From Albugo candida (lineage: Eukaryota; Oomycota; Peronosporomycetes; Albuginales; Albuginaceae), in contig CAJNAR010000008.1 of NCBI GenBank assembly GCA_905220665.1, positions 248,001-312,000 of the forward strand: a DNA stretch of 64,000 bases, in the 5' to 3' direction. Positions within the stretch are counted from its first letter, which is position 1, and every line of letters begins with the position of its first letter. The translations under genes were made by a program, and so were the position numbers. The notes under the pieces are model-generated. The model searched no databases and was not told where the DNA came from. It saw only the letters and a program-made list of their open reading frames with translations. Below, one piece after another: positions 11,589 to 21,968 of the stretch.

Positions 11589-12332
11589 TCAAGTAAGATC
11601 GGATTCACTATGATTGCCTGTCGGTTGAGGGGTAACGTAAACCACCGCGTCTTTGAGCTGTGGCGACGTGACCAAAACACCAGACGATATTATCAGACTT
11701 TCCTGCAAACTTTCTGCGGATGTATTTGACCGATTATGAGTCTCTTGAGGAAGCACTGCTACGACGTCTTGATGTTTCACGCCTCGCGTTTTGATCCAAT
11801 AGGATAAAGTATGTTTACGATTTCTGTTATATAATCCACCCGAGAAAATAGGTCGCATATACAGTGACTCAGTTCGAACAGCTGTTTCGTTGAGGTCGTA
11901 AGTACGAACGCACATTGCCTGACGCCATAATAAAGGTGCTAATTTACCAGATTGATGTGACGTACCAGACGGGATGGTCGTGTAATTTCTTTTCCGAAAC
12001 TCGTTTTCTAGTGTTTTGGCAACCATTAATGAGAATGCGGTTGGACTGGCGGTTGCGACTGCTAAAAAGCCAGTCATTTCAGTCACGCGAATGAAATCGT
12101 TGAATTCAATTGCTGTCATACCAAAAGCCGACGCAGACTGAACAACTTCTCCAAAAAGTCTCTTAGTCCCTAAGAAGTACGGAAAGTAACCAAGCACAAT
12201 GGCAAAAGCGCCGCAAATCGAAGAAACTGCAGAGATGATGTAATTAGCTATCTTGTATGCGTGCGTATCGCTGGCGATCTTGCACTCCCAGTCATATTGC
12301 GTATCATTTACGATAGTGATGTACGCACCCAT
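11589..12332 (-). CDS. MG-NDT-W-C family protein, paralogue 1
   Basis: Single-exon 247-residue protein starting ATGGGTGCG. It shares a diagnostic framework with the two genes at 12.97 and 13.94 kb: an MG-x-x-x-T start, NDT followed by W-x-C near residues 9-17, a hydrophobic Ala/Gly/Ile-rich segment at about 30-60, then LLWRQ-x-x-C, R-T-E-S-LYMRPIFSGG and a W-I-K motif. Gly2 with Thr6 fits the N-myristoylation consensus MGxxx[S/T], so membrane association is plausible. The C-terminal tail (about 50 residues) is longer than in the paralogues and rich in Ser/Thr/Asn. Function is unknown and the family is probably oomycete-specific. It is convergent with the ZZ-finger gene and divergent from paralogue 2. 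Confidence 0.85.
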   Translation of the reverse strand: MGAYITIVNDTQYDWECKIASDTHAYKIANYIISAVSSICGAFAIVLGYFPYFLGTKRLFGEVVQSASAFGMTAIEFNDFIRVTEMTGFLAVATASPTAFSLMVAKTLENEFRKRNYTTIPSGTSHQSGKLAPLLWRQAMCVRTYDLNETAVRTESLYMRPIFSGGLYNRNRKHTLSYWIKTRGVKHQDVVAVLPQETHNRSNTSAESLQESLIISSGVLVTSPQLKDAVVYVTPQPTGNHSESDLT

Positions 12333-12967
12333 ACGATAGAGCTCTTCCAGCAGAAGGAATTGAGAGAATGGGAGGAGTGTGTAATCGGAAAGTCGTCATT
12401 TAAATGCAATCTGATCGAAAAAAGGAAACGTTTGCTGATGTTTGGTTACTCGGGTGAGTCTGTGATGAGGTTTTATTGCATCCCACTCAAGACAGGCAAT
12501 TGGATGTGTTGCTCTTACAATAGCCAATTAAATGGCACAGGAGATACAGCTCATAGCTAGACAGACCAATCAAATAATGGTAAGACTCCGAGTCATGAGT
12601 CGCGAGTTTGGATATTGCTCGTAGTGCGAGTGAGGATGAGAAGATTCTACTTGAGAAAGGAAATTACTGCGTGCAATGAGAAGGTTGCATTTAGTACATG
12701 CTACAATTCAATTAATTATTCAGGGAGGAGTACAAGGAACATGAATTGGCTCGTGAGAACGCTGAATATCAAGTGTTGATTGGCTGTTTCATAGAAGGGA
12801 ATCAAATTGAATTGAGAAAGCAGCTGCTTTTGACGTGTACAGTACTTCTGAAAGTCTTTCAGCATACAGTAGTACTATAAATCGATCGATAGAACGCGAT
12901 GTGTATAGTATTCCCAAATCCAAATTTGCATTGATAACGCCAATTTACCTTTGCAAATAGTATACAA
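12333..12967. promoter_or_regulatory. Divergent intergenic region between paralogues 1 and 2
   Basis: 635 bp separate the two divergently oriented paralogues, so both promoters should lie here. The sequence is AT-rich. I see no convincing oomycete initiator element, repeat or coding sequence. Confidence 0.4.
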
Positions 12968-13633
12968 ATGGGTGCATATTTAACGATACAAAATGACACA
13001 CCGAATACGTGGCGTTGTATGCTAAGTACAGATCAAAAAGCTTTGAAAATTGGATTCATGGTAGCAGCTGGAATCGCATCGTTTAGCACAGCTACAGGTA
13101 TCTGGGGTGCTTACCTTCCAACTCTGTTGGGATTGCGACAAGCGGCTGGGACGGAATTAGTTTTTGGAGGTGTCACTGTGCAAACTTTCAAGAGGATTGC
13201 TAGTTCTGTGGAGAGTTATGGATTCTTGCTCGCATCAGCTGGCTCGGTGACGGCTTTCACTACTAATCTGATTCGCCTACTGCAAGAAGAGTATATCAAA
13301 CACGACTATGTCGAAATCCCAGTGAATGGCTCACATCGATGGGGTAAGATGCCTCAGTTAGCGTGGCGACAAGCAGCTTGTGTCCGCAGTTTCAGGCTCA
13401 ACAATTCTGCGATTCGAAGTGAGACTCTATACATGCGTCCCATTTTTAGTGGCTCGTTCTTCACTCAGCAGCGCAATCTAGATCATAGCATCGCTCATTG
13501 GCTCAATAAACGGAATCCCGAAATAACTGATATCGTCGCACGACCACATGCTGATAAAAGATTGCAAGAAGATCGCAGTCAAAACTTGAAAGCAAAGCCA
13601 AACAATGACACTGGCACTGTGCTATTTAACTAG
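12968..13633 (+). CDS. MG-NDT-W-C family protein, paralogue 2
   Basis: 221-residue single-exon gene starting ATGGGTGCATATTTAACG. It repeats the family framework: MGAYLT start (Gly2, Thr6, N-myristoylation-type), QNDTPNTWRC, a hydrophobic segment at about 30-50, LAWRQAACVR, AIRSETLYMRPIFSG and a following W-L-N-K. The tail is short, basic and polar (last 30 residues). No signal peptide or catalytic motif is evident. It is oriented head-to-head with paralogue 1 and head-to-tail with paralogue 3, so the cluster arose by local duplication. Function unknown. Confidence 0.85.
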   Translation: MGAYLTIQNDTPNTWRCMLSTDQKALKIGFMVAAGIASFSTATGIWGAYLPTLLGLRQAAGTELVFGGVTVQTFKRIASSVESYGFLLASAGSVTAFTTNLIRLLQEEYIKHDYVEIPVNGSHRWGKMPQLAWRQAACVRSFRLNNSAIRSETLYMRPIFSGSFFTQQRNLDHSIAHWLNKRNPEITDIVARPHADKRLQEDRSQNLKAKPNNDTGTVLFN

Positions 13634-13934
13634 CTTACATTCGATAATATTTTAATTACAAACGTAGTCATGAGTAAAGCAATTATAGAATTCTTGAAAA
13701 TGATTGGGTCGTGAGACGACTGAATGATCCAATCGTGGAAAAGTATGGATGCACGCGCGTAGAAAAGGCCAATCAGATACAACTGATTTATCACGCGACC
13801 AAACCGTAGCACTATTGCTTGATTTTCGACATAATGTACTACTGCAATTTAAAGAATGCTACTTTTGATCACCATTTAATTCACTCGATACATTGCTACT
13901 TCTTCATTTCACACATCAAATCGCTAGAAAATCT

Positions 13935-14588
13935 ATGGGTACATCTTTGTCTCTCTTGAACGACACGGTGGAAGACTGGCGGTGCACCGTGACCGCTGAT
14001 GTATTGGCGCTCAAAGTCGGTTACTTAGTGGTAGCAGGAATGGCCGCAACGGCCGGACTTATCGGAACAATTAGTTCCGCCACACCATTTCTTCTAGACA
14101 TACGGTCCGCTTTGCCTGATTCTCTCACTATCGGAGGGTACACGGTCAGAGCTGTCAAATCATTCGTTAAAACGACCGAGATTGGCGGGTTTATGTTTGC
14201 AGCTTCTACCGGGCTACCCGCATTCGGGATTTCGATCATGGCGAGCCTAGCAGACGAATTATCGAAACAAGGATATGTGAACATAAAATCAGGACATTAT
14301 TCAACATGGAAAACATCACCGTTATTGTGGAGACAAGGTACATGTATTCTGGATTATGAGCTCAATTCGACTGCTGTGCGGACTGAAACGCTTTACATGC
14401 GTCCCATATTCAGTGGCGGTATATTTGAACGCAATCGCGTCCATCGGATATCTTTCTGGATTAATAAGCATGGGACACGCGTCGAGGATGTCGTTGCATT
14501 AGTCACAAACGTACTACCTTCGGAGGACAACGCAAACGCTACGATTTTGCCATCACAAAATAGTAACGGTTCCACCACCCTTACCTAA
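13935..14588 (+). CDS. MG-NDT-W-C family protein, paralogue 3
   Basis: The reading frame is open from 13893, but the start chosen is the ATG at 13935. It alone gives the family N-terminus MGTSLSLLNDT; the upstream residues have no counterpart in the paralogues. The 217-residue protein has VEDWRC, a strongly hydrophobic segment at about 32-58, LLWRQGTCI, AVRTETLYMRPIFSGG and FWINKHGTRVEDVVAL near the C-terminus. Gly2 and Ser6 again satisfy the N-myristoylation pattern. The tail is Asn/Ser/Thr-rich. It is closest to paralogue 1 in the C-terminal motif (DVVA). Function unknown. Confidence 0.85.
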   Translation: MGTSLSLLNDTVEDWRCTVTADVLALKVGYLVVAGMAATAGLIGTISSATPFLLDIRSALPDSLTIGGYTVRAVKSFVKTTEIGGFMFAASTGLPAFGISIMASLADELSKQGYVNIKSGHYSTWKTSPLLWRQGTCILDYELNSTAVRTETLYMRPIFSGGIFERNRVHRISFWINKHGTRVEDVVALVTNVLPSEDNANATILPSQNSNGSTTLT

Positions 14589-14905
14589 TCTATAATCAAT
14601 TGTAACACACACGACCATTATGTGTCCACACTAATCAATTACCAGACTTCCAAGAAGTTCCATCATATGCTGTATTGCTTCTCTTTTACCACACTGAGAG
14701 TAACAGCAAGTCACATGTTCATTACCAACCACCCTGCCCCCAACAGAGTATTCAGATTATGTATAATAGACGTTTACGTCGTGTTTATTGACTACATTAC
14801 TTCGTGTTGCAAACACGTAATCCCTTCAAGAACTCTTCGCTATTGGATCATTCACGAATTTGAGTTGCACGCTCCAATTATATCAAAGAATAGTACCGTT
14901 CCGAT
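14589..14905. other. Intergenic, promoter side of the TKL kinase
   Basis: About 317 AT-rich bp between two plus-strand genes. No coding sequence, repeat or RNA gene is seen. The kinase promoter should be here. Confidence 0.4.
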
Positions 14906-16255
14906 ATGAAATACGACGCACTTAACCAATTCGCGTTTCGTAGACGCAGTGGACTCGCTCCAAACGACAACAAACCTACAATCACTATGAAGACGTTTTT
15001 CGGCACCGTTGGCTCACCAATCAAAATGTCCAAAGTCGCGTGCGTTGAGTTCGATGAGCCAATGCACTCGCCGGTACATTCGAAACGAACTTATCAGAGG
15101 AACAGTTTGCCGGATGTTCGCTCAATGGAAATCCCAATGGAAAAAGGAGATAATGTGGCGGTGAACGAGGAGAACGCTGACGATATTCCAACTATACGTA
15201 ATCCCAACCGTCACCTGGATGCCAAGATATCGCCGGAATATATCGGAAAGCCTGCAAAACCTATGGAGCAGCTCAAGCTCGATGGTGCCAAAAAGGCCCA
15301 AATTCCTCGTTTTATCTCACCATGGTTTCACGAAGGAGGCAAAGATAATCACAGGATCAAAGAACCACGTCTACATCTACTACATGCACAGTCTCCAGCA
15401 GCACATAGTCAGAGTATTCCACTCGCTGATTTAGAGCTAGGTCGAGTGATCGGGCAAGGAGCCTTTGGCAAAGTTCATGAAGGCCGATGGCGTGGACGTG
15501 CTGTCGCAATCAAACTATTAATATGTCAGGATTTACGTCATGACATCTTGCGGGAACTGGAATCGGAAGTGAAGATTATGAGTGTGTTACGTCATCCGAA
15601 TATATGTCGGCTCCTTGGAGCGTGTATGGAACCTCAACATCGCGCGCTTGTGGTCGAATTATCTCAACGCGGATCGTTATGGAGCGTTCTACGCAACAGT
15701 CGAAGGTCGCTGACGCTTGATATGCGCACGCGCTTTTTATACGACACAGTCAAAGGAATGAGTTACTTGCACCATTTCGAGCGTCCCATTCTTCATCGCG
15801 ACCTAAAGTCACCGAATTTATTGGTCGATGCGAATTATACTATAAAGTTATCGGATTTTGGGTTGGCTCGCGTGAAAGCGCACGTACAAACTATGACAGG
15901 TAATTGTGGTACGGTTCAATGGATGGCGCCAGAAGTGTTGGGACATCAAAAGTATACGGAAAAAGCGGATGTGTTCTCATTTGCTGTTGTTATATGGGAA
16001 GTGATGACAGGGCGATGTCCTTATGACGGTATGTCCCAAATTCATGTCGCGCTTGGTGTGTTGAATCGGAATTTACGTCCCAGTATACCTCGAGATTGTC
16101 CACCTTTTTTTGCCCGATTGATGAAGTCTTGCTGGAATAGACAGCCAGAATTACGACCATCGTTTCCGCATATTGTTAGCGCGTTTCGTTCATATCAGTC
16201 GAAATTGATGCATCAAGACGTCAGGCTCCACATGAAGAACGGCGCTCAAAGTTGA
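14906..16255 (+). CDS. TKL-type protein kinase
   Basis: 449-residue single-exon protein. Residues 1-175 are a polar, low-complexity regulatory region without a recognised domain. The kinase domain covers about 176-435. It has a glycine loop GQGAFGKVHEG (about 183), VAIK lysine (about 201), catalytic HRDLKSPNLL (about 297), DFGLA (about 317), GTVQWMAPEV in the activation segment (about 338), and CWNRQPELRPSF in subdomain XI. The HRDLKSxN catalytic loop and the W-x-APE activation segment place it in the tyrosine-kinase-like (TKL, MLK/Raf-like) group, which is expanded in oomycetes. All catalytic residues are present, so it should be an active Ser/Thr kinase. No transmembrane segment, so probably cytosolic. 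Substrate unknown. Confidence 0.92.
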   Translation: MKYDALNQFAFRRRSGLAPNDNKPTITMKTFFGTVGSPIKMSKVACVEFDEPMHSPVHSKRTYQRNSLPDVRSMEIPMEKGDNVAVNEENADDIPTIRNPNRHLDAKISPEYIGKPAKPMEQLKLDGAKKAQIPRFISPWFHEGGKDNHRIKEPRLHLLHAQSPAAHSQSIPLADLELGRVIGQGAFGKVHEGRWRGRAVAIKLLICQDLRHDILRELESEVKIMSVLRHPNICRLLGACMEPQHRALVVELSQRGSLWSVLRNSRRSLTLDMRTRFLYDTVKGMSYLHHFERPILHRDLKSPNLLVDANYTIKLSDFGLARVKAHVQTMTGNCGTVQWMAPEVLGHQKYTEKADVFSFAVVIWEVMTGRCPYDGMSQIHVALGVLNRNLRPSIPRDCPPFFARLMKSCWNRQPELRPSFPHIVSAFRSYQSKLMHQDVRLHMKNGAQS

Positions 16256-17915
16256 AGTTCAGGCTTATGATAGAGCAGGTAGATTGACTTTGTGTATACG
16301 CGTGAATGATGTATAGCTGACGTGTATGTTTATCGTCTGGGTAACCTAGTTCAAATGAATTCTTCCCACAATTAATTATGTATTAGAATCGAAACACCCA
16401 GATTGGACGAACAAGTGCAACCTCACTTGACCATTACCTCCCTCATTTCATAGACATGTTCTCTAATATTATAGCGACATAATCGGTCGCGAATTAGGGA
16501 ATCGACATCTAAAATTAGGGTAAACATACCCAATCTCGTGTGATGATGAAGGAATGCAATAAAAAACTAGACTTGGTACTAATTTATGACGTAGAAGAGG
16601 TGCTTGGCCATTTATTTGGTAAATGATCACATCGCGTTACGTAAGAGCAACGATCCCAGCAACAGAGCTATAGAGGCGTGACTCCATTCACCTTGAAAGT
16701 ATCGTGTTATCACGATGAAGGCGCTTTGAAGCCGGGGCCATGATAGAATACACCTATTTGCAGTCATAAATGCAAGCTCCCTATCGGTGATTATTGCCTT
16801 CAAAGCAGAAGAATGTGAGAAGTGGGGTTATACCACTCATTATACAGCTGAGGTATACGAAAAGCGCTTCGTAACAAGTCAAATGTCAAGGAAAGCGTCA
16901 GGGTACGTGGGACGCGCAATGAACAGGCTTCTGTATCATCAACACAGTATCGACCGGGGGAGTCAGAATGTCTAATTCATCTAAGGAGCTATCTTCATGT
17001 CCATGAAGATTTCTTCATTGAATTGCGGCCTTGTGACTTTGTCGATATGTGTGTATTATTATACGTATACTAAACAATTTCACTCAAACTTTGGAGAGAG
17101 GAAACTCTAACGAGTAAATAAGTTGAGAGTGTGGATTTGTGGTTTCCTTTACGTACAGAGTGTACTTGAAATACACTCAACGTCCCGTCGTTCAGATTAG
17201 AGTTCAGATTCGAAGGGAGTGAGGCACACAACCTAATTCTCAAGATCGAAAACTGCTACACCCTAACCTGAACTGAGTAAAAGATTTCTATTACTTAATT
17301 GCGTCTCCTCCTTTCTTGAGTAGGCCGGCTGAAAGCGCTTGCGATACCGCAAGTACATGGTTATGATTGAGCGCACGGACCCCCTGCCGGAGGTCGTTAG
17401 TTCGATCCCAGGCAGTGTGGGCAGCGGTTTGAGCCCACCCAAGCAATAAGCTTGGAAAATATCTGCCTCCCAGGGATTGAAGTCAGACTTAAGTGATATT
17501 CACACGGTCAGGGGCTTATGATAGGATAAGGAAGGTAGTCAAAGAACCAGATAAACAGTGTAATGAAATCCTTGACAAAGTACATGTTATGATTCCAATG
17601 GCGGGATGCTGAGCACAGTGGTACACGGCTTGTAGGCAGGTCAACCAGCCTCATTTAAGGTGCAACAATAAATAACTCACAGATCGCTTTATTTCCCACC
17701 CAAAATCTATTCCTACTCCAAGATGACTCAAAGACCCAAGATAATTGCGTCTTTCTTTCTGCATAGGCAACCTATTTCTCTCAGTCATTTTATTATCCTC
17801 AACCCACGCGGTTGAATGAAGGAAATCAAAGAAATCATCTCCTTTCTGCATGCAGTATCCTCACTGTAAAGCTATAAACATCCCTCTTACACTTTACTTT
17901 CAACCCAAACCGAAG
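16256..17915. other. Intergenic interval with a tRNA-like element
   Basis: 1.66 kb between the kinase and the MATE transporter, which are convergent. No supportable gene is seen. A 66-codon ATG frame on the minus strand (17651-17851) has no recognisable character and is probably chance. The tRNA-like stretch at about 17330-17450 is listed separately. Confidence 0.45.
17330..17450 (+). repeat. tRNA-derived SINE-like or pseudo-tRNA remnant
   Basis: The sequence contains GTTCGATCCC at about 17399, an exact fit to the RNA polymerase III box B core GTTCGANNCC. It is preceded by GAGCGCACGGAC and GGAGGTCGTTA, in the order and spacing of a tRNA D-arm, anticodon arm and variable region. CTGCC and GGCAG flank the T-loop-like part, and a GTGGGC/GCCCAC hairpin follows. 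No complete cloverleaf or convincing box A is found, so a functional tRNA is not claimed. A tRNA-derived SINE fragment is the likelier reading. Confidence 0.35.
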
Positions 17916-19597
17916 TTAATGTGCGGCAATGCGATCTCCGGCCTCGGCGGATAAGCGCCTCCAATCTGTGCGTGCGAGCATCCACGAGCAGCTTACAAAG
18001 GCAATACTCATTCCAACTCCGAATCCGACCCATAAACCACTCACGCCCAAGTTACCTTTGAATGCCAATAAAGCTGCGATCGGAAGCCCAATGAGGTAGT
18101 ACGAGATTGCATTCACTAATGCAGCGATATTCTGACGTCCTGCTCCACGATAAATACCTTGAATCACACAATTGAGACCGTCCATTACAGCGTACCAAAC
18201 AAACACTAAGAGCGCGTTACTCGCTTCCGAGACACTCTCTTGGTCATTTATCAGAATCAGAGGAATATAACTTCGAAATAGGACACAAAGTACGCCCATC
18301 AAACATCCAAGTACCAACACACTATACAAGGAGATACGAGCCACTAATTTGGCAAGTTGAGGCATTCCGGCGCCTAATGCGTTCCCGACTCGAACATTTG
18401 CCGAGACACCGACACCGAGGTACAGCATGAATGTGAAAGACGCTACATTCATCAGTACGGTTTGCACACTGACAGCGACGACTTCGTTCGGAAGAAGACC
18501 TGACATCAGCGCTAAAACTTCGTAGGCCCACCATTCCATCGCCATCATCAAAAAGCCTGGGACCCCAAGCCGCAAGAAGAGAGGCACTCGATTGATGGCT
18601 TGACGGATGTCCCATCCTGACCACCACTGGCGATATTTTTCGTTCCAAAGGAATAGTGGAGTCATACAAATTGGCATTGTGATGTATCCTAGTGTACGTG
18701 AGACCGCAGCACCATAAAATCCTAAACTTGTGTGGTACGTCAAGATATATCCCATGGTAATGTTGACTATATTGCCAATAATTGCAATAATGACCAGAGG
18801 ACGAACCAAATGTTGCGATTGTAATACCTTTCGAAACATTTCATACAAAAATAGAAACGGAATCCCAATCACTGTGATTCTTGAGAAATTGCCTGAAAAC
18901 TCGGCGACTTGGTCATTTTGCCCCATAAGCTTCAAGAAATAGCCAGCATACCAATTCATAATGAAAATGGGTAGGAGGCACGACCCGACGACCAATAATG
19001 CGGATTGGAAGTAAATTCCCATTCTTTGAACGCGATTAGCGCCATACGCTTGCGAGCACAGTGTATCAAGTCCTGAAGTGAGTCCAAAGCCAATGGATAA
19101 CGAGGAAATATTCGTAAACTATTGAGGATCAAAGTGAGGTATAGAAAGCTGTTAGCTGTGTGGAGGGAAAATACCATGCTGGATAGTGTCGCTGCGTCCA
19201 CGTAGTACTTTGTGTAGGGAGAGTCAACATGGCCGACCAAAATGACGACTGTCACGCCCGGAAGGTACTCGAGGATGTATGTGCTCATCTAGGATAAAAA
19301 GGTGAGAAGTATAAGGTATTAGAGTTTAACATATACCACAGGATAAAATAGTGAAATCAATTTGCGAAACTCCTGGTTCCAATTGGGTGTGGTTTCCAGG
19401 TCTTCTCGTTCGTACAGTGATTTCTCAACATCGTAAAGTAGAGAGAAATTGCTGCTACTATGACGACCTATGAGTGGAGAATTCATTCCTTCGTATTCCA
19501 AACAAGCTTTCTCTATTTGGTCGGTCTCATCATTGACAGTGCGTGCTTCATTGCTTGGATGCTGTAGCGGTGTCCTCTCGGAAGGATCAATCGACAT
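17916..19597 (-). CDS. MATE-family multidrug/toxic-compound efflux transporter
   Basis: Three exons: 19597-19337, 19288-19175 and 19118-17916. The introns of 48 and 56 bp are GT-AG, and the exon lengths sum to 525 codons plus stop. Splicing restores the MATE N-terminal repeat: FRKLISLFYPV joined to MSTYILEYLPG, then VVILVGHVDS, AATLSSM joined to FTNISSLSIGFGLTSGLD, and TLCSQAYGAN. About twelve hydrophobic segments follow, including the second half-repeat (NVRVGNALGAGMP). MATE proteins export organic cations, xenobiotics or metabolites by H+ or Na+ antiport at plasma or vacuolar membranes. The hydrophilic N-terminus has Ser/Glu-rich sequence. An upstream in-frame ATG at 19657 is an alternative start. 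Confidence 0.9.
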
Positions 19598-20534
19598 AGT
19601 AATTCTGCAATGTATTAGGTACCACAGTGTATCTAATCCTAGGGGTTGCTCAAGCATTGTATGCTTGGTTCTTTCGGTATCGTACACCACATTTTCGTTG
19701 GTTTTATGTATAATCTCTGGTAGGTTTCTATCTGCGGTACCTTTGAATTCCGATTCACGTGGTGGCACAAGCTTCTACGTGGTCAATGCAAGTATACATA
19801 AATGTTGGACCGAATGTTGTATAATTGATAGCATGGTTTCTATCTCTTCGTTAAGAATTTTTAAAAGCATCAATTCACGTGAATTGCATCTTAAATCTGA
19901 TAGTTCCATACAAGCTTTTCGACTGCAAGAATGTACAGAGTACAAATCTCAAGTAGGTTCGGCAACCATCCGGTCAGCTCAACTTGGTGTGTAAAGGTTG
20001 AGAGTGAAGTACTAAGTGGCAAACGGAGCGCCTTGTCCTTTTCAGTTATGATAAAATGAATGACAGAGTCAACCGGTTTATAACTACTTGAGAGGTATGC
20101 GTAACTCATTTCTATTAAGTTGGAATATTGGTGTTTGTACGCTCCACTGAATAATACAGAACAAGTGCACATATATTCGCTAGTTGACTATTTTCATCAG
20201 TATTACCCAAATAGAGTCAACTCAATGTTACATTCCAGTACTACACTTACGCACCATAACTCAACTAGGCTCTATTATAATAGTATAGTCATCATTCTCT
20301 GATGCATGGGGACTGAACTATATCGGTACGAGTATAACCTCTACATATTAATCAACGTCACATGCAGAGAACTTTTTAATATACGCTTGAAGAACTACCG
20401 ATAACACTATTTTCGTCTGACAGCTAAAGCCCTCTATTCCTGCTGCAGATCATAGGATAGAGAGAGCACTCACACAACCGCCGAGGTATTGGCTGAGTTA
20501 AGGTGACAACAGTTGATTGGGTATAAATCGCCTA
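19598..20534. promoter_or_regulatory. Divergent intergenic region, MATE gene and PIG-A
   Basis: About 0.9 kb between divergent genes, expected to hold both promoters. The part next to the MATE gene (19598-19765) stays open in the MATE frame and could be 5' coding sequence if the ATG at 19657 is used. No repeat or RNA gene is seen. Confidence 0.4.
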
Positions 20535-21968
20535 ATGCAAAAGACTCGAAATTCAGACCATTGGAATGCAAATGACGACAGGGGACCAAAGCCTCGGCGC
20601 TACCGTATTGCAATGTGCAGTGATTTCTTCTACCCTCGTCTCGGCGGTGTAGAAATGCATATATGGTCTCTGGCACAGTGCTTTCTCCAGCGCGGTCATA
20701 AAGTGATCGTTTTGACACACGCTATACAGGACAAAAACGTCAAGTACACAGATGGGAAGCGTCCCAAGCTTCGTTCAGGTATACGGTGGATGACAAATGG
20801 TCTTAAGGTGTACTACCTTCCGTTAACTTCATTCGTTGAGAATGTGACGTATCCAGCAATCATTGATTTTTTCGCATTATTCCGAACCATCTGCATTCGT
20901 GAACGAATTGAGATAGTACATGGCCATCAGGCGACATCGGCATTGATGCACGAGTGTCTACTATACGCGAAAACCATGGGGTATATGAAAACAGTATACA
21001 CTGATCATTCCCTTTTTGGATTCGCTGATGCTGCGAGCGTTCACCTCAACAAAGCGCTAAAGTTCACCTTGTCGACAGTGGACCACGCTATTTGTGTATC
21101 ACACACTTGCAAAGCAAATTTAGTGTTACGCGCATGCCTCTCTCCTGAGATTGTGTCAACAATTCCAAACGCCGTGGATGCATCGAAATTCATGCCGCCA
21201 TCAAACCCTCCAGACGCTTCACCGGGAGCGATCATCACCATCGTGGTCATCTCACGATTGGTCTATCGAAAAGGAATGAGCATTTTAGTGCAAGCGATCC
21301 CGATCGTGTGTGCCCGGACACACAATGTTAGGTTTCTGATAGGCGGTGATGGACCAAAATTAATCGACTTGGAGCAAATGCGAGAGCGATATCAGCTTCA
21401 CGATCGAGTAGAACTACTGGGTGCTGTGCCACATAGCCAAGTTCGGCAGATTCTATGTCGTGGTCACATCTTCCTCAACAGTTCGTTAACAGAATCATTT
21501 TGTATTGCAATTTTAGAAGCGGCATCCTGCGGATTGTACGTTGTTAGCACCTGTGTCGGAGGTATTCCAGAGGTATTACCCAATGATATGATCGAATTCG
21601 CTACAGAAATCACGGGTGAAGCTCTGGCTGACGCGGTCCTAAGAGCAGTACCACGCGCTTCCACAATCGACCGTCAGGTTTTCCACGAACGAGTCGCGAA
21701 GATGTATAATTGGCAAGATGTTGCTGCTCGAACCGAAAAAGTGTATACTAGATTGTGTACTTTACCGGACCCTCCGTTGATCCGTCGATTGCAATTATAT
21801 TACGGAATCGGTCCGATTGCTGGGGCACTGGCGTGTATCATTGCAGCAATTTTACATTTATATCTTGCTGTTTTGGAAATTTGGTACCCCCGCGACACTA
21901 TCGAGATCGCATTGGATTACCCGTGTCCGAACATTGTACCAGAATCAGATGAAATACACGCCGAGTGA
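20535..21968 (+). CDS. PIGA: PIG-A/GPI3, catalytic subunit of GPI-GlcNAc transferase
   Basis: 477-residue single-exon protein. It transfers GlcNAc from UDP-GlcNAc to phosphatidylinositol, the first step of GPI-anchor synthesis on the cytosolic face of the ER. The family signature RIAMCSDFFYPRLGGVEMHI (about residues 23-42) is clear. It is followed by HGHQATSALMHE, VYTDHSLFGFAD, VSRLVYRKG, GGDGPK and the GT4-type nucleotide-sugar pocket LTESFCIAILEAASCG (about 317-332). A hydrophobic anchor lies at about 425-450. The reading frame extends 18 bp upstream without ATG, so the first ATG at 20535 is used. Length matches PIG-A of other eukaryotes (about 450-485). It should act with PIG-C, -H, -P and -Q subunits encoded elsewhere. 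Confidence 0.96.
   Translation: MQKTRNSDHWNANDDRGPKPRRYRIAMCSDFFYPRLGGVEMHIWSLAQCFLQRGHKVIVLTHAIQDKNVKYTDGKRPKLRSGIRWMTNGLKVYYLPLTSFVENVTYPAIIDFFALFRTICIRERIEIVHGHQATSALMHECLLYAKTMGYMKTVYTDHSLFGFADAASVHLNKALKFTLSTVDHAICVSHTCKANLVLRACLSPEIVSTIPNAVDASKFMPPSNPPDASPGAIITIVVISRLVYRKGMSILVQAIPIVCARTHNVRFLIGGDGPKLIDLEQMRERYQLHDRVELLGAVPHSQVRQILCRGHIFLNSSLTESFCIAILEAASCGLYVVSTCVGGIPEVLPNDMIEFATEITGEALADAVLRAVPRASTIDRQVFHERVAKMYNWQDVAARTEKVYTRLCTLPDPPLIRRLQLYYGIGPIAGALACIIAAILHLYLAVLEIWYPRDTIEIALDYPCPNIVPESDEIHAE

Noticed and set aside
17330..17450. Functional tRNA gene
   Set aside because: Box B is good, but a complete acceptor stem and box A cannot be built, so only a tRNA-like remnant is reported.
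17651..17851. 66-codon ATG frame on the minus strand
   Set aside because: No conserved feature; close to the end of the MATE gene; probably chance.
19470..19994. 174-codon plus-strand frame
   Set aside because: Antisense to the N-terminal exon of the MATE transporter and starts from a weak context; no motif.
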